From Kineococcus rhizosphaerae (GTDB lineage Bacteria > Actinomycetota > Actinomycetes > Actinomycetales > Kineococcaceae), in assembly GCF_003002055.1 (NCBI RefSeq), contig NZ_PVZF01000004.1:124001-188000 (forward strand): a stretch of DNA of 64,000 nt, written 5' to 3'. The first letter of the stretch is position 1; each line of letters begins with the position of its first letter. Below, in pieces: positions 50,331 through 58,285 of the stretch. The notes under the pieces were generated by a model. It worked only from the letters and a program-made list of their open reading frames with translations. It did not search any database and was not told where the DNA came from. The position numbers and the translations under genes are program-made.

Positions 50331-51542
50331 GTGCCCCGACTGAGCGCCCTCGCCCCCCGGATCGCCGCCGTGACCGCGGTCGCCGGCCTCGTCGCCGGCG
50401 CCGCCACCGCCGTCACGACCCTCGACACCCCCCGCGCGGCCGCGGCCGCCGCGATCTGCGACCAGTACGGCAAGGCGACGACCGCCGACGGCCGCTACGT
50501 CGTGCAGAACAACCGCTGGGGCACCTCCGCCGAGCAGTGCGTGGAGCCGACCGCCACCGGCTTCCGCCTGAGCAGGGCCGACGGCGCCGTGCCGACCTCC
50601 GGCGCACCCAAGAGCTACCCGTCGATCTACTGGGGCTGCCACTACGGGACCTGCACGCCCGGCTTCTCCCCCGTCCAGGCCTCCAGCAGCACCTTCGGCG
50701 ACGTCCGCACGAGCGTGTCCATGACCTACCCGACCAGCGGCGAGTGGGACGCGGCCTACGACCTGTGGTTCGACCCGACCCCCCGCCTCGACGGCCAGAA
50801 CACCGGCGCCGAGGTCATGGTGTGGCTCAACCACGCCGGCCGTCCCCAGCCCGTCGGGTCCAAGGTCGCCACCGTGACGCTGGCCGGCGCCACCTGGGAC
50901 GTGTGGTTCGGCAACACGGGCTGGAACGTCGTGTCCTACGTGCGCACCAGCGCCACCGGCTCGGCCGACTTCGCCGTCCGCACGTTCTTCGACGACGCGC
51001 TGTCCCGTGGCTACGTGCAGCGCTCCTGGTACCTCACGAGCGTCCAGGCCGGGTTCGAGCCCTGGGTGGACGGCGCTGGCCTGGCGGTGACGTCGTTCTC
51101 CGCCGGCACCGGCTCGACGCCCACCCCGGCACCCACCGGCACGCCCACCCCGAGCCCCACCAGCCCGACGATCAGCCCCACCACCAGCCCCACGACCAGC
51201 CCCGTCCCGACGGTGACCCGCTCGCCGCGCCCGACGTCGGGCCGCCCCGTCTGCACCGCCACCGGGCGCACCGAGTCGGCCTGGGGCGCCGGCGCCGTCC
51301 AGACCGTCACCGTCACCAACGGCGCGCAGGCCCGCTCGGGCTGGACGGCCGTGGCGACCCTGCCCGCCGGGCAGACGGTGACGAACCTGTGGAACGGGAC
51401 CTGGACGCAGACCGGCCGCACGCTGACCGTGCGCAACGCCTCCTACAACGGCACCCTCGCCGCGGGAGGCTCGGCGACGTTCGGCTACCAGCTCGCCGCG
51501 ACCGGCAGCACCGCCACCCCCACGACGATCACCTGCACCTGA
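50331..51542 (+). CDS. Secreted GH12 endoglucanase with C-terminal CBM2
   Basis: The 403-residue protein has a Sec signal (about 1-40, cut near AAAAA), a GH12 domain (about 42-258), a Pro/Thr-rich linker (262-305) and a CBM2 carbohydrate-binding module (308-403; CTATGRTESAWGAGAVQTVTVTNG). GH12 catalysts are visible: nucleophile E161 in GAEVMVWLNH and acid/base E243 in QAGFEPW. CBM2 tryptophans W319, W342 and W361 are in place. Substrates would be beta-1,4-glucan or xyloglucan. GTG 50331 follows GAGG at seven bases. It is the only clear plant-polymer enzyme here and stands alone. Confidence 0.9.
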   Translation: MPRLSALAPRIAAVTAVAGLVAGAATAVTTLDTPRAAAAAAICDQYGKATTADGRYVVQNNRWGTSAEQCVEPTATGFRLSRADGAVPTSGAPKSYPSIYWGCHYGTCTPGFSPVQASSSTFGDVRTSVSMTYPTSGEWDAAYDLWFDPTPRLDGQNTGAEVMVWLNHAGRPQPVGSKVATVTLAGATWDVWFGNTGWNVVSYVRTSATGSADFAVRTFFDDALSRGYVQRSWYLTSVQAGFEPWVDGAGLAVTSFSAGTGSTPTPAPTGTPTPSPTSPTISPTTSPTTSPVPTVTRSPRPTSGRPVCTATGRTESAWGAGAVQTVTVTNGAQARSGWTAVATLPAGQTVTNLWNGTWTQTGRTLTVRNASYNGTLAAGGSATFGYQLAATGSTATPTTITCT

Positions 51543-51554
51543 GCGCCGGGCGGG

Positions 51555-52244
51555 TCAGGACGCGAAGACCACGACGTTGTCCCGGTAGTGGCCCGTCGCC
51601 CGGTCGAACGAACCGCCGCAGGTGATCAGCCGCAGCACCGGGCCGGGCGCCGGGCCGTAGACGGCACCGGTCGGGAAGGCGTCCTTGGGGTACTGCTGGA
51701 CACCGTCGACCGTGAAGGACCGGTCGGCACCGTCCGCCGCGGTGACGACGACCCGGGCCCCGACGGACAGGTCCCGCAGGCGGAAGAACGGGGCCGGGCC
51801 GTCCTTGCTGTCCACGTGCCCGGCGATGACGGAGGGGCCGGTGTCCCCGGGGGCGGCGCTCCCGGTGAACCACCCGACCTGCTGGTAGTCGGCCGGGACC
51901 TCGAGCGAACCGTCGGGGTTGGTGCCGAGCCGGATCAGCGGCACGTCGACCCCGATGGACGGGACCTGCAGGCGGACCGGGACCTTCGCCGGGTCCAGCG
52001 CCCGCACCGGGTCCCCGACCGCCGGCACGGCGCCGCCCCCGTCCGAGGACGACGGCGATGGTCCGGCGGGTCCCGACGGGGCCTCCGGGGGCCCCGCAGG
52101 CCTCGCGGACGGGGACGTGCTCTCCGTCGGTGGTGCGCCGGCCGACCGGCTCTCCGCGAGGGACGAGGAGCACCCCGCCGCCGCGCCCAGCACCCCCAGG
52201 CCCAGCAGGAGGACGGCGCGTCTGCCCGGGACGGACCGGCTCAC
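51555..52244 (-). CDS. Class F sortase, lipoprotein-like
   Basis: The 229-residue protein has a possible lipoprotein signal (VLLLGLGVLGAAAGCSSS, C25), a Ser/Pro-rich spacer to about residue 80 and a sortase domain with catalytic H143 (VIAGHVDSKDG), C209 (LRLITCGGSF) and R221 (YRDNVVVFAS). It joins surface proteins to peptidoglycan or to each other by transpeptidation. The start GTG 52244 overlaps the stop of the DUF4397 gene by four bases. The usual actinobacterial partner of class F sortases is exactly such a DUF4397-type surface protein. Confidence 0.88.
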   Translation of the reverse strand: MSRSVPGRRAVLLLGLGVLGAAAGCSSSLAESRSAGAPPTESTSPSARPAGPPEAPSGPAGPSPSSSDGGGAVPAVGDPVRALDPAKVPVRLQVPSIGVDVPLIRLGTNPDGSLEVPADYQQVGWFTGSAAPGDTGPSVIAGHVDSKDGPAPFFRLRDLSVGARVVVTAADGADRSFTVDGVQQYPKDAFPTGAVYGPAPGPVLRLITCGGSFDRATGHYRDNVVVFAS

Positions 52245-53134
52245 GAGGCGTGCGACACCGTCGCCCGCCGGCGTGCGAGCAGCCCCAGACCGCCGACGAC
52301 GAGGAACGCGGCGAGCCCCGCGGCGACCTCCCGTCCCGGCACCCACGAGGTGGAGCCGACACCCCCGGACGCGGTCCCGCCCCCGCCGGTCTGCGCACCG
52401 CCGACCGGCATGGTCGCAGCCCCCGCGGCATCGGTGACGACCTGGACGCCGAGCCCGCCGTCGCGGTCGACCACGGCCAGCGTGTAGATGCCGCCGGCGG
52501 TCAGGTCGACGTCCGTGCTCGCCGCGGCGAGACCCTCGGCGGAGGCCTGCAGGGTCCACTTCCCGGCCGGGACGGAGGCGTAGCGCGTGGGCTGGCCGAA
52601 GACGGCGTCCTGGGCGAGGACGGGCCCGTTCGCCGCCTGCACCGTCACCGCGGCGGCCGACGACGCGGCGGGCAGCAGCCGGACGCTCACGGTCCCGGGC
52701 GCGGGAGGGGTCAGGTCGTCCTGCAGCGTGGCCAGCCGCGGCGACTGCAGGGAGCCGAGCCCGGCGAGGGTGTACGCGGCGCCCGAGGTGGCGCTGAAGG
52801 TGCTCGACAGGACGGGCGTCGTCGTCAGGGCAGCACCGGCCGGACGCAGCTCGACGGTGTAGTCACCCGGGGTGAGGCGCTGGTAGGGGGCCACGTCACC
52901 GTAGGCCGCCGACGCGGCCAGGACCACCGGGTCACCGCCGGCGGCGGGACGGGCGGTGACCTCCATGGCCCCGAGCCCGGGCACCAGGTGCGCGGCCCGG
53001 ACCCAGGCGTCACCGGGGACGGCGGCCGAGGCCGGACGGGCGCAGGACAGCGAGACCAGCAGCAGGGCCAGCACGGCGACGACCACCGCCCACGCACGGG
53101 ACTGCGGGCGGGCGCGAGGGGGTGTGACCAGCAC
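52241..53134 (-). CDS. DUF4397 domain surface protein, putative sortase F partner
   Basis: The 297-residue protein has a signal helix (AWAVVVAVLALLLVSLSCARPASA, about 13-36), two DUF4397-like beta domains (about 40-150 and 150-245, with AAHLVPGLGAMEVTA and VSVRLLPAASSAAAVTV), a Gly-rich spacer and a C-terminal membrane helix with RRR tail (AAGLAAFLVVGGLGLLARRR). The end has a sortase-substrate shape but no LPxTG; GSTSWVPG precedes the helix instead. The start GTG 53134 follows GGAGGAG. It overlaps the sortase start. Confidence 0.82.
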   Translation of the reverse strand: MLVTPPRARPQSRAWAVVVAVLALLLVSLSCARPASAAVPGDAWVRAAHLVPGLGAMEVTARPAAGGDPVVLAASAAYGDVAPYQRLTPGDYTVELRPAGAALTTTPVLSSTFSATSGAAYTLAGLGSLQSPRLATLQDDLTPPAPGTVSVRLLPAASSAAAVTVQAANGPVLAQDAVFGQPTRYASVPAGKWTLQASAEGLAAASTDVDLTAGGIYTLAVVDRDGGLGVQVVTDAAGAATMPVGGAQTGGGGTASGGVGSTSWVPGREVAAGLAAFLVVGGLGLLARRRATVSHAS

Positions 53135-53525
53135 GACGGACTCCTCCGGTGGGACGGGTGCGTTCACGGGCACCCGGACTCGGACCAGCGCGAGCGCCTC
53201 CGAGGACCGCCCGGGTGCCGCGCGTGCCCCCAGTGTGCGCCAGACCGGGAGGCCTCGCACGCATGAGCGGCCGGCTCCGCACAGGTTGACTTCACGTGAG
53301 GCTCGAACTACTGGGAGTTCCCGGACGAGCCCCGGAACGGTCCTGGGAATTCACTCAGGGTGCATCTGATATCACACTGCGAAGTACTTTTCCAGAACCC
53401 CCATCCAACCGGGTGACTGGTCCGAACTCGCGGGGAAAAGGGACCTAGCGTTCGTCGACGAGGCCGCTCCACGGCCCGGGGAACCTCGACGGCGCGGACC
53501 CTGAAAACCCGTCGAGAGGTTCACC
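53135..53525. promoter_or_regulatory. Divergent 391-base intergenic region with leader hairpin before the GT2 gene
   Basis: No gene is visible. It is more A/T-rich at 53281-53450 than its surroundings. TAGCGT (53446-53451) is a candidate -10 for rightward transcription, followed by the palindrome TCGTCGACGA (53452-53461). CTCGACGG (53485-53492) and CCGTCGAG (53509-53516) form a perfect eight-base hairpin whose 3' arm overlaps the GAGAGG ribosome-binding site (53514-53519) of the GT2 gene, so translation may be gated. Leftward, the DUF4397 ribosome-binding site GGAGGAG is next to 53134. Confidence 0.55.
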
Positions 53526-54482
53526 ATGGTCTCCCCCGTCGCTGTCCGTCCTTCCCACCCGTCGGTGACGATCGTCGTGCCGGCGTGGAACGAGGCCCGC
53601 AACCTGGAGATCGTGCTCCCCAAGCTGCCGGACGTCCATGAGGTCATCGTCGTCGACGGGAACTCCACCGACGACTCGGCGGAGGTCGTCGCCCGCGTCC
53701 TGCCGCAGGCGAAGTTCCTGCAGCAGACCCGGCGCGGCAAGGGGAACGCCCTCGCGGTGGGGTTCGAGGCCGCGACCGGTGACGTCGTCGTCATGTTCGA
53801 CGCCGACGGGTCCGCCGACGCCGCGGAGATCGCCGACTTCGTGGCCGCCCTCGTCGCGGGCGCGGACTTCGCCAAGGGCAGCCGGGTGCTCGCGGCCGGC
53901 GGCAGCGACGACATCACCCTGGTGCGCGACACCGGCAACCGGGTCCTGACGGCGATCACGAACGTGTTGTTCCGCACCAGGTACACCGACCTGTGCTACG
54001 GCTACAACGCGTTCTGGCGCGACGTGCTGCACCACATGTCGATCCCGTCGTCGCGCTACGACACCGCGCAGTGGGGCGACGGCTTCGAGATCGAGACGCT
54101 CATCAACTGCCGCGTCGCGGCCGCGGGCCTGCAGATCCACGAGGTGCCCAGCGTCGAGCTGCGACGCATCCACGGGGAGAGCAACCTGCACGCCGTGCGG
54201 GACGGCATCCGCGTCCTGCGCACCATCCTGACCGAGCGGTTCCAGCACGGGCGCAGCACCACCCCGACGCCCAGCGCCGACCTGCTCACCCACGCCCACG
54301 CCGACTCCGCCCACGCCGAGGCCACCGAGCGCGTGCTCGACGCCGTCGCGAACGGCTCGGCCGACGCGCCACTGCTGGCCGCCGACATGCCGATGGTCCA
54401 GGTCATCGACCTGCGCACCCCCGCGGAGCAGGTCGTGCTCCCCGAGCAGGGTCGCGACGTGCCTGCTCGGGAGAACGCGTGA
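53526..54482 (+). CDS. Family 2 glycosyltransferase (dolichyl-phosphate mannosyltransferase-like)
   Basis: The 318-residue GT-A enzyme has VTIVVPAWNEARNLEIVLPKL at the start, VIVVDGNSTDDS near residue 40, the DxD equivalent in VVMFDADGSADAAEI (about 88-102) and the acceptor block CYGYNAFWRDVL. The C-terminal 75 residues are Ala/His-rich and variable. It probably moves a sugar from a nucleotide donor to a lipid or growing chain. ATG 53526 follows GAGAGG. The stop overlaps the next glycosyltransferase start by four bases. Confidence 0.88.
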   Translation: MVSPVAVRPSHPSVTIVVPAWNEARNLEIVLPKLPDVHEVIVVDGNSTDDSAEVVARVLPQAKFLQQTRRGKGNALAVGFEAATGDVVVMFDADGSADAAEIADFVAALVAGADFAKGSRVLAAGGSDDITLVRDTGNRVLTAITNVLFRTRYTDLCYGYNAFWRDVLHHMSIPSSRYDTAQWGDGFEIETLINCRVAAAGLQIHEVPSVELRRIHGESNLHAVRDGIRVLRTILTERFQHGRSTTPTPSADLLTHAHADSAHAEATERVLDAVANGSADAPLLAADMPMVQVIDLRTPAEQVVLPEQGRDVPARENA

Positions 54483-55744
54483 GCCCCACCGCCGCGGCGG
54501 GCGGGAACCGCCGGACGCGGGTCCTGGTCGTCGGGTCGGGCTGGCGCTTCACCTCCGGCATCAGCTACTACACCTGCCGCCTGGCGAACGCCTTCGCCGA
54601 ACGGACCCCCACCAGCGTCGTGCTCATGCGCCGGCTGGTGCCCCGGGCCCTGTACCCGGGCCGTTCACGGGTGGGCTCGGTCGTCAACGACATCGACTAC
54701 TCCCCCGGGATCGACGTGTTCGACGGGGTCGACTGGTACTGGGGACCCAGCACCCGGGGGTTGCCGACGTTCCTGCGGCGCACGTCCCCCGACGTCGTCG
54801 TCCTGCAGTGGTGGACCGGCGCGGTGCTGCACTCCTACCTGCTGCTGACCCAGCTGGTGCGCCGGCGCGGCGCCAAGGTCGTCGTGGAGTGGCACGAGGT
54901 GCAGGACACCGGCGAGGCCCGCGTCCCCGGGGTCGTCCGCTACGTGCGGTCGGCGATGAAGACGATGCTGCGCCGGGTCGACGCCCACGTCGTGCACTCC
55001 GAGTACGACTCCGAACTCCTGCAGGGCGCCTACGGGCTGGATCCGGAGTCGATCACGGTCATCCCGCACGGGCCGTACGACCACGTCCTGGACACCACGG
55101 CGGAACGCACGGGGACGTCGACGGCGCAGACCCCGCTGCGGTTGCTCTTCTTCGGGACGATCCGCCCCTACAAGGGGCTCGAGGACCTCGTGGAGGCGTT
55201 CTCCTCGCTGCCGCGCGAGGTGGCCGAGGAGTTCCGGCTCACGATCGTCGGTGAGACCTGGGAGGGGTGGACCGGACCGCTGGACGCGGTGCGGGACAGT
55301 CCGCACCGCGACCGCATCGACCTCGTGAACCGGTACGTCACCGACGCGGAGGTCCGCACGCACTTCGCCGCGGCCGACGCCGTGGTGTTGCCCTACCGGC
55401 GGTCGTCCTCCTCCGGTCCGCTGCAGATGGCCATGAGCGCCGGGCTGCCCACCGTGGTGACCGCGGTCGGCGGTCTGGTCGAGGCCGCCCGGGAGTACGA
55501 GGGAGCTGTGTTCGTCCCCCCGGCGTCTCCCCGCGAACTCGCAGACGCCCTGCGCGGACTGCTCGAACGCCGGGGAGTCCGCTACGCGGACCCGCACTCG
55601 TGGGACACCTCGGTCAGCCGTTTCGCGCGCGTCTTCCGGGAACTCGGCGTGCCCGGGACCCTGGACGAACCCGGCGGGAACCGGGTCACGTCCCACGAGC
55701 AGAGCGACCGGCACGCCGAGGTCACCCGGGACGTCGTGGCCTGA
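54479..55744 (+). CDS. Family 4 (group 1) glycosyltransferase
   Basis: The 421-residue GT-B enzyme has a variable N-terminal domain (RVLVVGSGWRFTSGISYYT) and a donor domain with LRLLFFGTIRPYKGLEDLVEAF (about 220) and MAMSAGLPTVVTAVGGLVEAAREYEGA near residue 315. The usual E-x7-E motif is modified (LQMAMSAGLP), which is worth noting. It acts in the cytoplasm on a carrier-linked acceptor. The start GTG 54479 overlaps the GT2 stop (GTGA), so both are one operon. Confidence 0.87.
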   Translation: MSPTAAAGGNRRTRVLVVGSGWRFTSGISYYTCRLANAFAERTPTSVVLMRRLVPRALYPGRSRVGSVVNDIDYSPGIDVFDGVDWYWGPSTRGLPTFLRRTSPDVVVLQWWTGAVLHSYLLLTQLVRRRGAKVVVEWHEVQDTGEARVPGVVRYVRSAMKTMLRRVDAHVVHSEYDSELLQGAYGLDPESITVIPHGPYDHVLDTTAERTGTSTAQTPLRLLFFGTIRPYKGLEDLVEAFSSLPREVAEEFRLTIVGETWEGWTGPLDAVRDSPHRDRIDLVNRYVTDAEVRTHFAAADAVVLPYRRSSSSGPLQMAMSAGLPTVVTAVGGLVEAAREYEGAVFVPPASPRELADALRGLLERRGVRYADPHSWDTSVSRFARVFRELGVPGTLDEPGGNRVTSHEQSDRHAEVTRDVVA

Positions 55745-55797
55745 GGGCCCGCGACAGGCCGCCCCGCGGAGCAGTCCACCGGTGCAGGGGCACGACC

Positions 55798-57003
55798 TCA
55801 CTCCCCCGCGAACCCCCGGGCCAGCCGCGCGGTGACGTCGAACAAGGGGTCGCGGTCGGCCCGCACGACGTCGTAGCCGTCCGTTTCCGCCGTGCTGTAG
55901 TGCCACACCAGGTACCCGGAGGCTCCCGCGGCGAAGGCGGCCTCGGCCTTGGCCCGCAGGAGTTCCGCGCGCCGGCCGCGGCCGCCGGCGTCGTCCGCGG
56001 AGATGCCCGCCTCACCGACGACGATCGGTTTGCCGAGCTCTTCGGCGATGGCGAAGGAACACGCGACGGGTGCCGTCCGGGACCGGCAGGTCGACGAGTC
56101 CACCGCGGGCAGGGTCCCGTCGGAACCGGCTCCGGGCATCGCCTCGGTGTCCGACCCGTACCGGGCCCAGTCGTGGACCTCCACGAAGTCGAGGTCGGAC
56201 TGGTTGTAGACCTCGCGCAGGTCCGCGCCGCTGGCCCCGGGAGCGCCGTTGCCCTGCGTCCCCAGGGTGACGAGGTGGTTCGGGTCGACCGAGTGCACCA
56301 ACCCCGCGACGTCACCGGCGAAACTCACCAGGACCGATCGCCCGCGCTCGTCGCGGGCCGTGGTCTCCGCCTCGTTCACGAGCATCCACGCGACGATGGT
56401 CGGTTCGTCCCGGTAGTGCCGGGCCATGACCTCGGCGTACTCGCGGAACGACAACCGGGCGCTGCCGTACGGTTCGCGGTACCCCTGGGTGAACCAGGCC
56501 CCCTGGTCGGCCTCGGACAGCGGAACTCCCGGTTCGCCCGTGCTGCAGTCCCCCGGCCCGTCCTCCAGGACGGGGATCACCCGGATGCCGGTGGCCCGCG
56601 CGGCGGCCAGGACGGCGTCGACGGCGCTGAAGTCGCGGCCGGAGGCGGTGTACGTCTGGTAGGCCCAGAACCGGATGACGGTGACCCCCGCCTCGTCGTG
56701 CAGCCAGCGGAACTGCGCCTGCAGGTCCTCGGGTGGGATCCGGGAGGCGGGACGGCAGGAGTACCGGTCGCTGGCGGCGGCGTCGTACAGGTTGAAACCC
56801 ACGAACCGGAACGGTTCACCGTCGACGGTGAACTCCCGCCCGTCCCGCTGCACGAACTCGTCGGCGCGGTCCGCGCAGGACGTCAGCCCGGCCCCGACCA
56901 GCGCGAGCAGGCTCAGCGCGGCGACGGGTCCGATCCCCGCCCGGCGACGGGACGGGCCAGCTCGTCCAGGACGGGAGCCATGCGGTCGACGACGCGTTCC
57001 CAC
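55798..57003 (-). CDS. Exported GH5-like glycoside hydrolase, lipoprotein
   Basis: The 401-residue protein has a long positive N-terminus and a lipoprotein signal (VAALSLLALVGAGLTSC, C43). A clan GH-A barrel follows with FVGFNLYDAAASDRY near residue 70, acid/base E211 in WMLVNEAET and nucleophile E331 in IVVGEAGI, as in mannanase-like GH5 proteins. It lies in a glycosyltransferase cluster, so it may trim the surface polysaccharide. GTG 57003 is chosen because GGGAGGAG stands five bases before it, although this places the first 91 bases inside the upstream gene. Confidence 0.82.
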   Translation of the reverse strand: MGTRRRPHGSRPGRAGPSRRRAGIGPVAALSLLALVGAGLTSCADRADEFVQRDGREFTVDGEPFRFVGFNLYDAAASDRYSCRPASRIPPEDLQAQFRWLHDEAGVTVIRFWAYQTYTASGRDFSAVDAVLAAARATGIRVIPVLEDGPGDCSTGEPGVPLSEADQGAWFTQGYREPYGSARLSFREYAEVMARHYRDEPTIVAWMLVNEAETTARDERGRSVLVSFAGDVAGLVHSVDPNHLVTLGTQGNGAPGASGADLREVYNQSDLDFVEVHDWARYGSDTEAMPGAGSDGTLPAVDSSTCRSRTAPVACSFAIAEELGKPIVVGEAGISADDAGGRGRRAELLRAKAEAAFAAGASGYLVWHYSTAETDGYDVVRADRDPLFDVTARLARGFAGE

Positions 57004-58079
57004 GTGAACTCCTCCCGGACCCGCGCACGCGCCGTGGCGGCCATCGAGGAACTGCTGGCGGGGTCGGCCAAGGATCGCACGAGCGCTTCGGCGAGCGCCC
57101 GCGGGTCGTTCGGGGGGACGAGGCGGCCCTCGACCTGGTCGCGGACGACGTCCGGGATCCCGCACGACGCGGTCGTCACGATCGGCACCCCGCGGTCCAT
57201 GGCCTCGAGCAGGACCAGCGGGAGGGGGTCGAAGATCGACGGCAGGACGAACACGTCGGCCTGGGCGTAGAGGCGGTCGACGTGCTCGCGGTCGTGGATG
57301 CGGCCGAGCACCTCGACGCCGGGTTGCGCCGGGACGTCGGGACGGGTCCCGACCAGGCGCAGCGTCGCGCCGGGGAACCGGCGGCGGACCTCGGCGAAGG
57401 CGACCAGCAGGTCCGGTCCCCCTTTGCGGGCGAAGTCGTTGCCGATGAACAGCAGGTTCGGCGCCGCTCCCGGCGCACGGTCCTCCCGGGCCGGTCCGCG
57501 GCCCGGGTCGCCGTTCGCCCCGGCCCACACGACGGTGACCCGGCCGGGTTCCACGCCGTACTCCCCCACGAGGGAGTCCCGCGTCGCGGAACTGAACGCG
57601 AAGATGTGCCGGGCGCTGCGGTAGGCCGCCGTCTCGCGGGCGTACCAGCGCTCGAGGGCTCTGCCCCGCAGGGGGTTCCAGGGCGCCCACCCGGCGGCCG
57701 ACTGGCGGTGGGTGCAGTCGACGTACAGCAGGCTCCCGGCTCCGCCGGCCACGTCGAACAGGGCGTGGACCTGCAGGACCGGGGCGAGCGGGTCGGGCGA
57801 GCGTCGGCGCAGGGCCTCGGCGTTGCGCGACCGCAGGGCGTGACCCAGGCCGCTCTTGTAGAACTGCTCGGCCCACTGGACGCGGGAGGGCCGGAACGTC
57901 GCGGCGGCCACGGCGAGCCGCTGCCACTGCGTGAGGTCGGTCTGCAGAACCCCCGAGACGGGGTACCGACGGTGGATCTCGGCGAACAGGAACGGCGTCA
58001 GCGCGTCTCCCCGGGACGCGAGCAGCAGACCGCCCGGGGGTGCCACCCCGGTCGGGGCGGGACCGACTTCCACGACCAC
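56913..58079 (-). CDS. Family 4 glycosyltransferase
   Basis: The 388-residue GT-B enzyme has NLLFIGNDFARKGGPDLLVAF (about 222-242) and PSIFDPLPLVLLEAMDRGVPIVTT near residue 300, with the conserved E-x7-E glutamates around the LLEAMDRG segment. The N-terminal half contains FAFSSATRDSLVGEYGV, the donor-domain hinge. GTG 58079 is taken; GGAGGGG lies about 11 bases upstream, and GTG 58073 is a near alternative. The open frame upstream of this point has no family similarity. It overlaps the following hydrolase gene by 91 bases. Confidence 0.85.
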   Translation of the reverse strand: MVVEVGPAPTGVAPPGGLLLASRGDALTPFLFAEIHRRYPVSGVLQTDLTQWQRLAVAAATFRPSRVQWAEQFYKSGLGHALRSRNAEALRRRSPDPLAPVLQVHALFDVAGGAGSLLYVDCTHRQSAAGWAPWNPLRGRALERWYARETAAYRSARHIFAFSSATRDSLVGEYGVEPGRVTVVWAGANGDPGRGPAREDRAPGAAPNLLFIGNDFARKGGPDLLVAFAEVRRRFPGATLRLVGTRPDVPAQPGVEVLGRIHDREHVDRLYAQADVFVLPSIFDPLPLVLLEAMDRGVPIVTTASCGIPDVVRDQVEGRLVPPNDPRALAEALVRSLADPASSSSMAATARARVREEFTWERVVDRMAPVLDELARPVAGRGSDPSPR

Positions 58080-58258
58080 GGGCGCGACGCCCCCTCCTGC
58101 TCGACGATCGTCCGCCGCGCGACGGACGGACCCCTCCCCAGTTTCCCCCAGTTTCCCCGCCGTGCGGTCGCACAGCCAGACCCTGTCCGGGTGACGCCGG
58201 GTCGTGACGGTGCGTCGCGGGAAGGTCCCGGACCGTCCCGCGACCGGACACCTCGTGA

Positions 58259-58284
58259 CCGCCCGTCGCGGACTCGTCGGGCGG
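58259..58284 (-). terminator. Hairpin just after the GH5-like gene stop
   Basis: CCGCCCG (58259-58265) and CGGGCGG (58278-58284) pair around a 12-base loop, one base past the hydrolase stop at 58286. No T-tract. Possible terminator in the 206-base gap 58080-58285, which otherwise holds a direct repeat of CCCAGTTTCC. Confidence 0.4.
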
Positions 58285-58285
58285 C

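Noticed and set aside
52241-53260. Longer DUF4397 protein starting at 53260
   Set aside because: The extra 42 residues precede the signal helix and lack a ribosome-binding site, while GTG 53134 has GGAGGAG.
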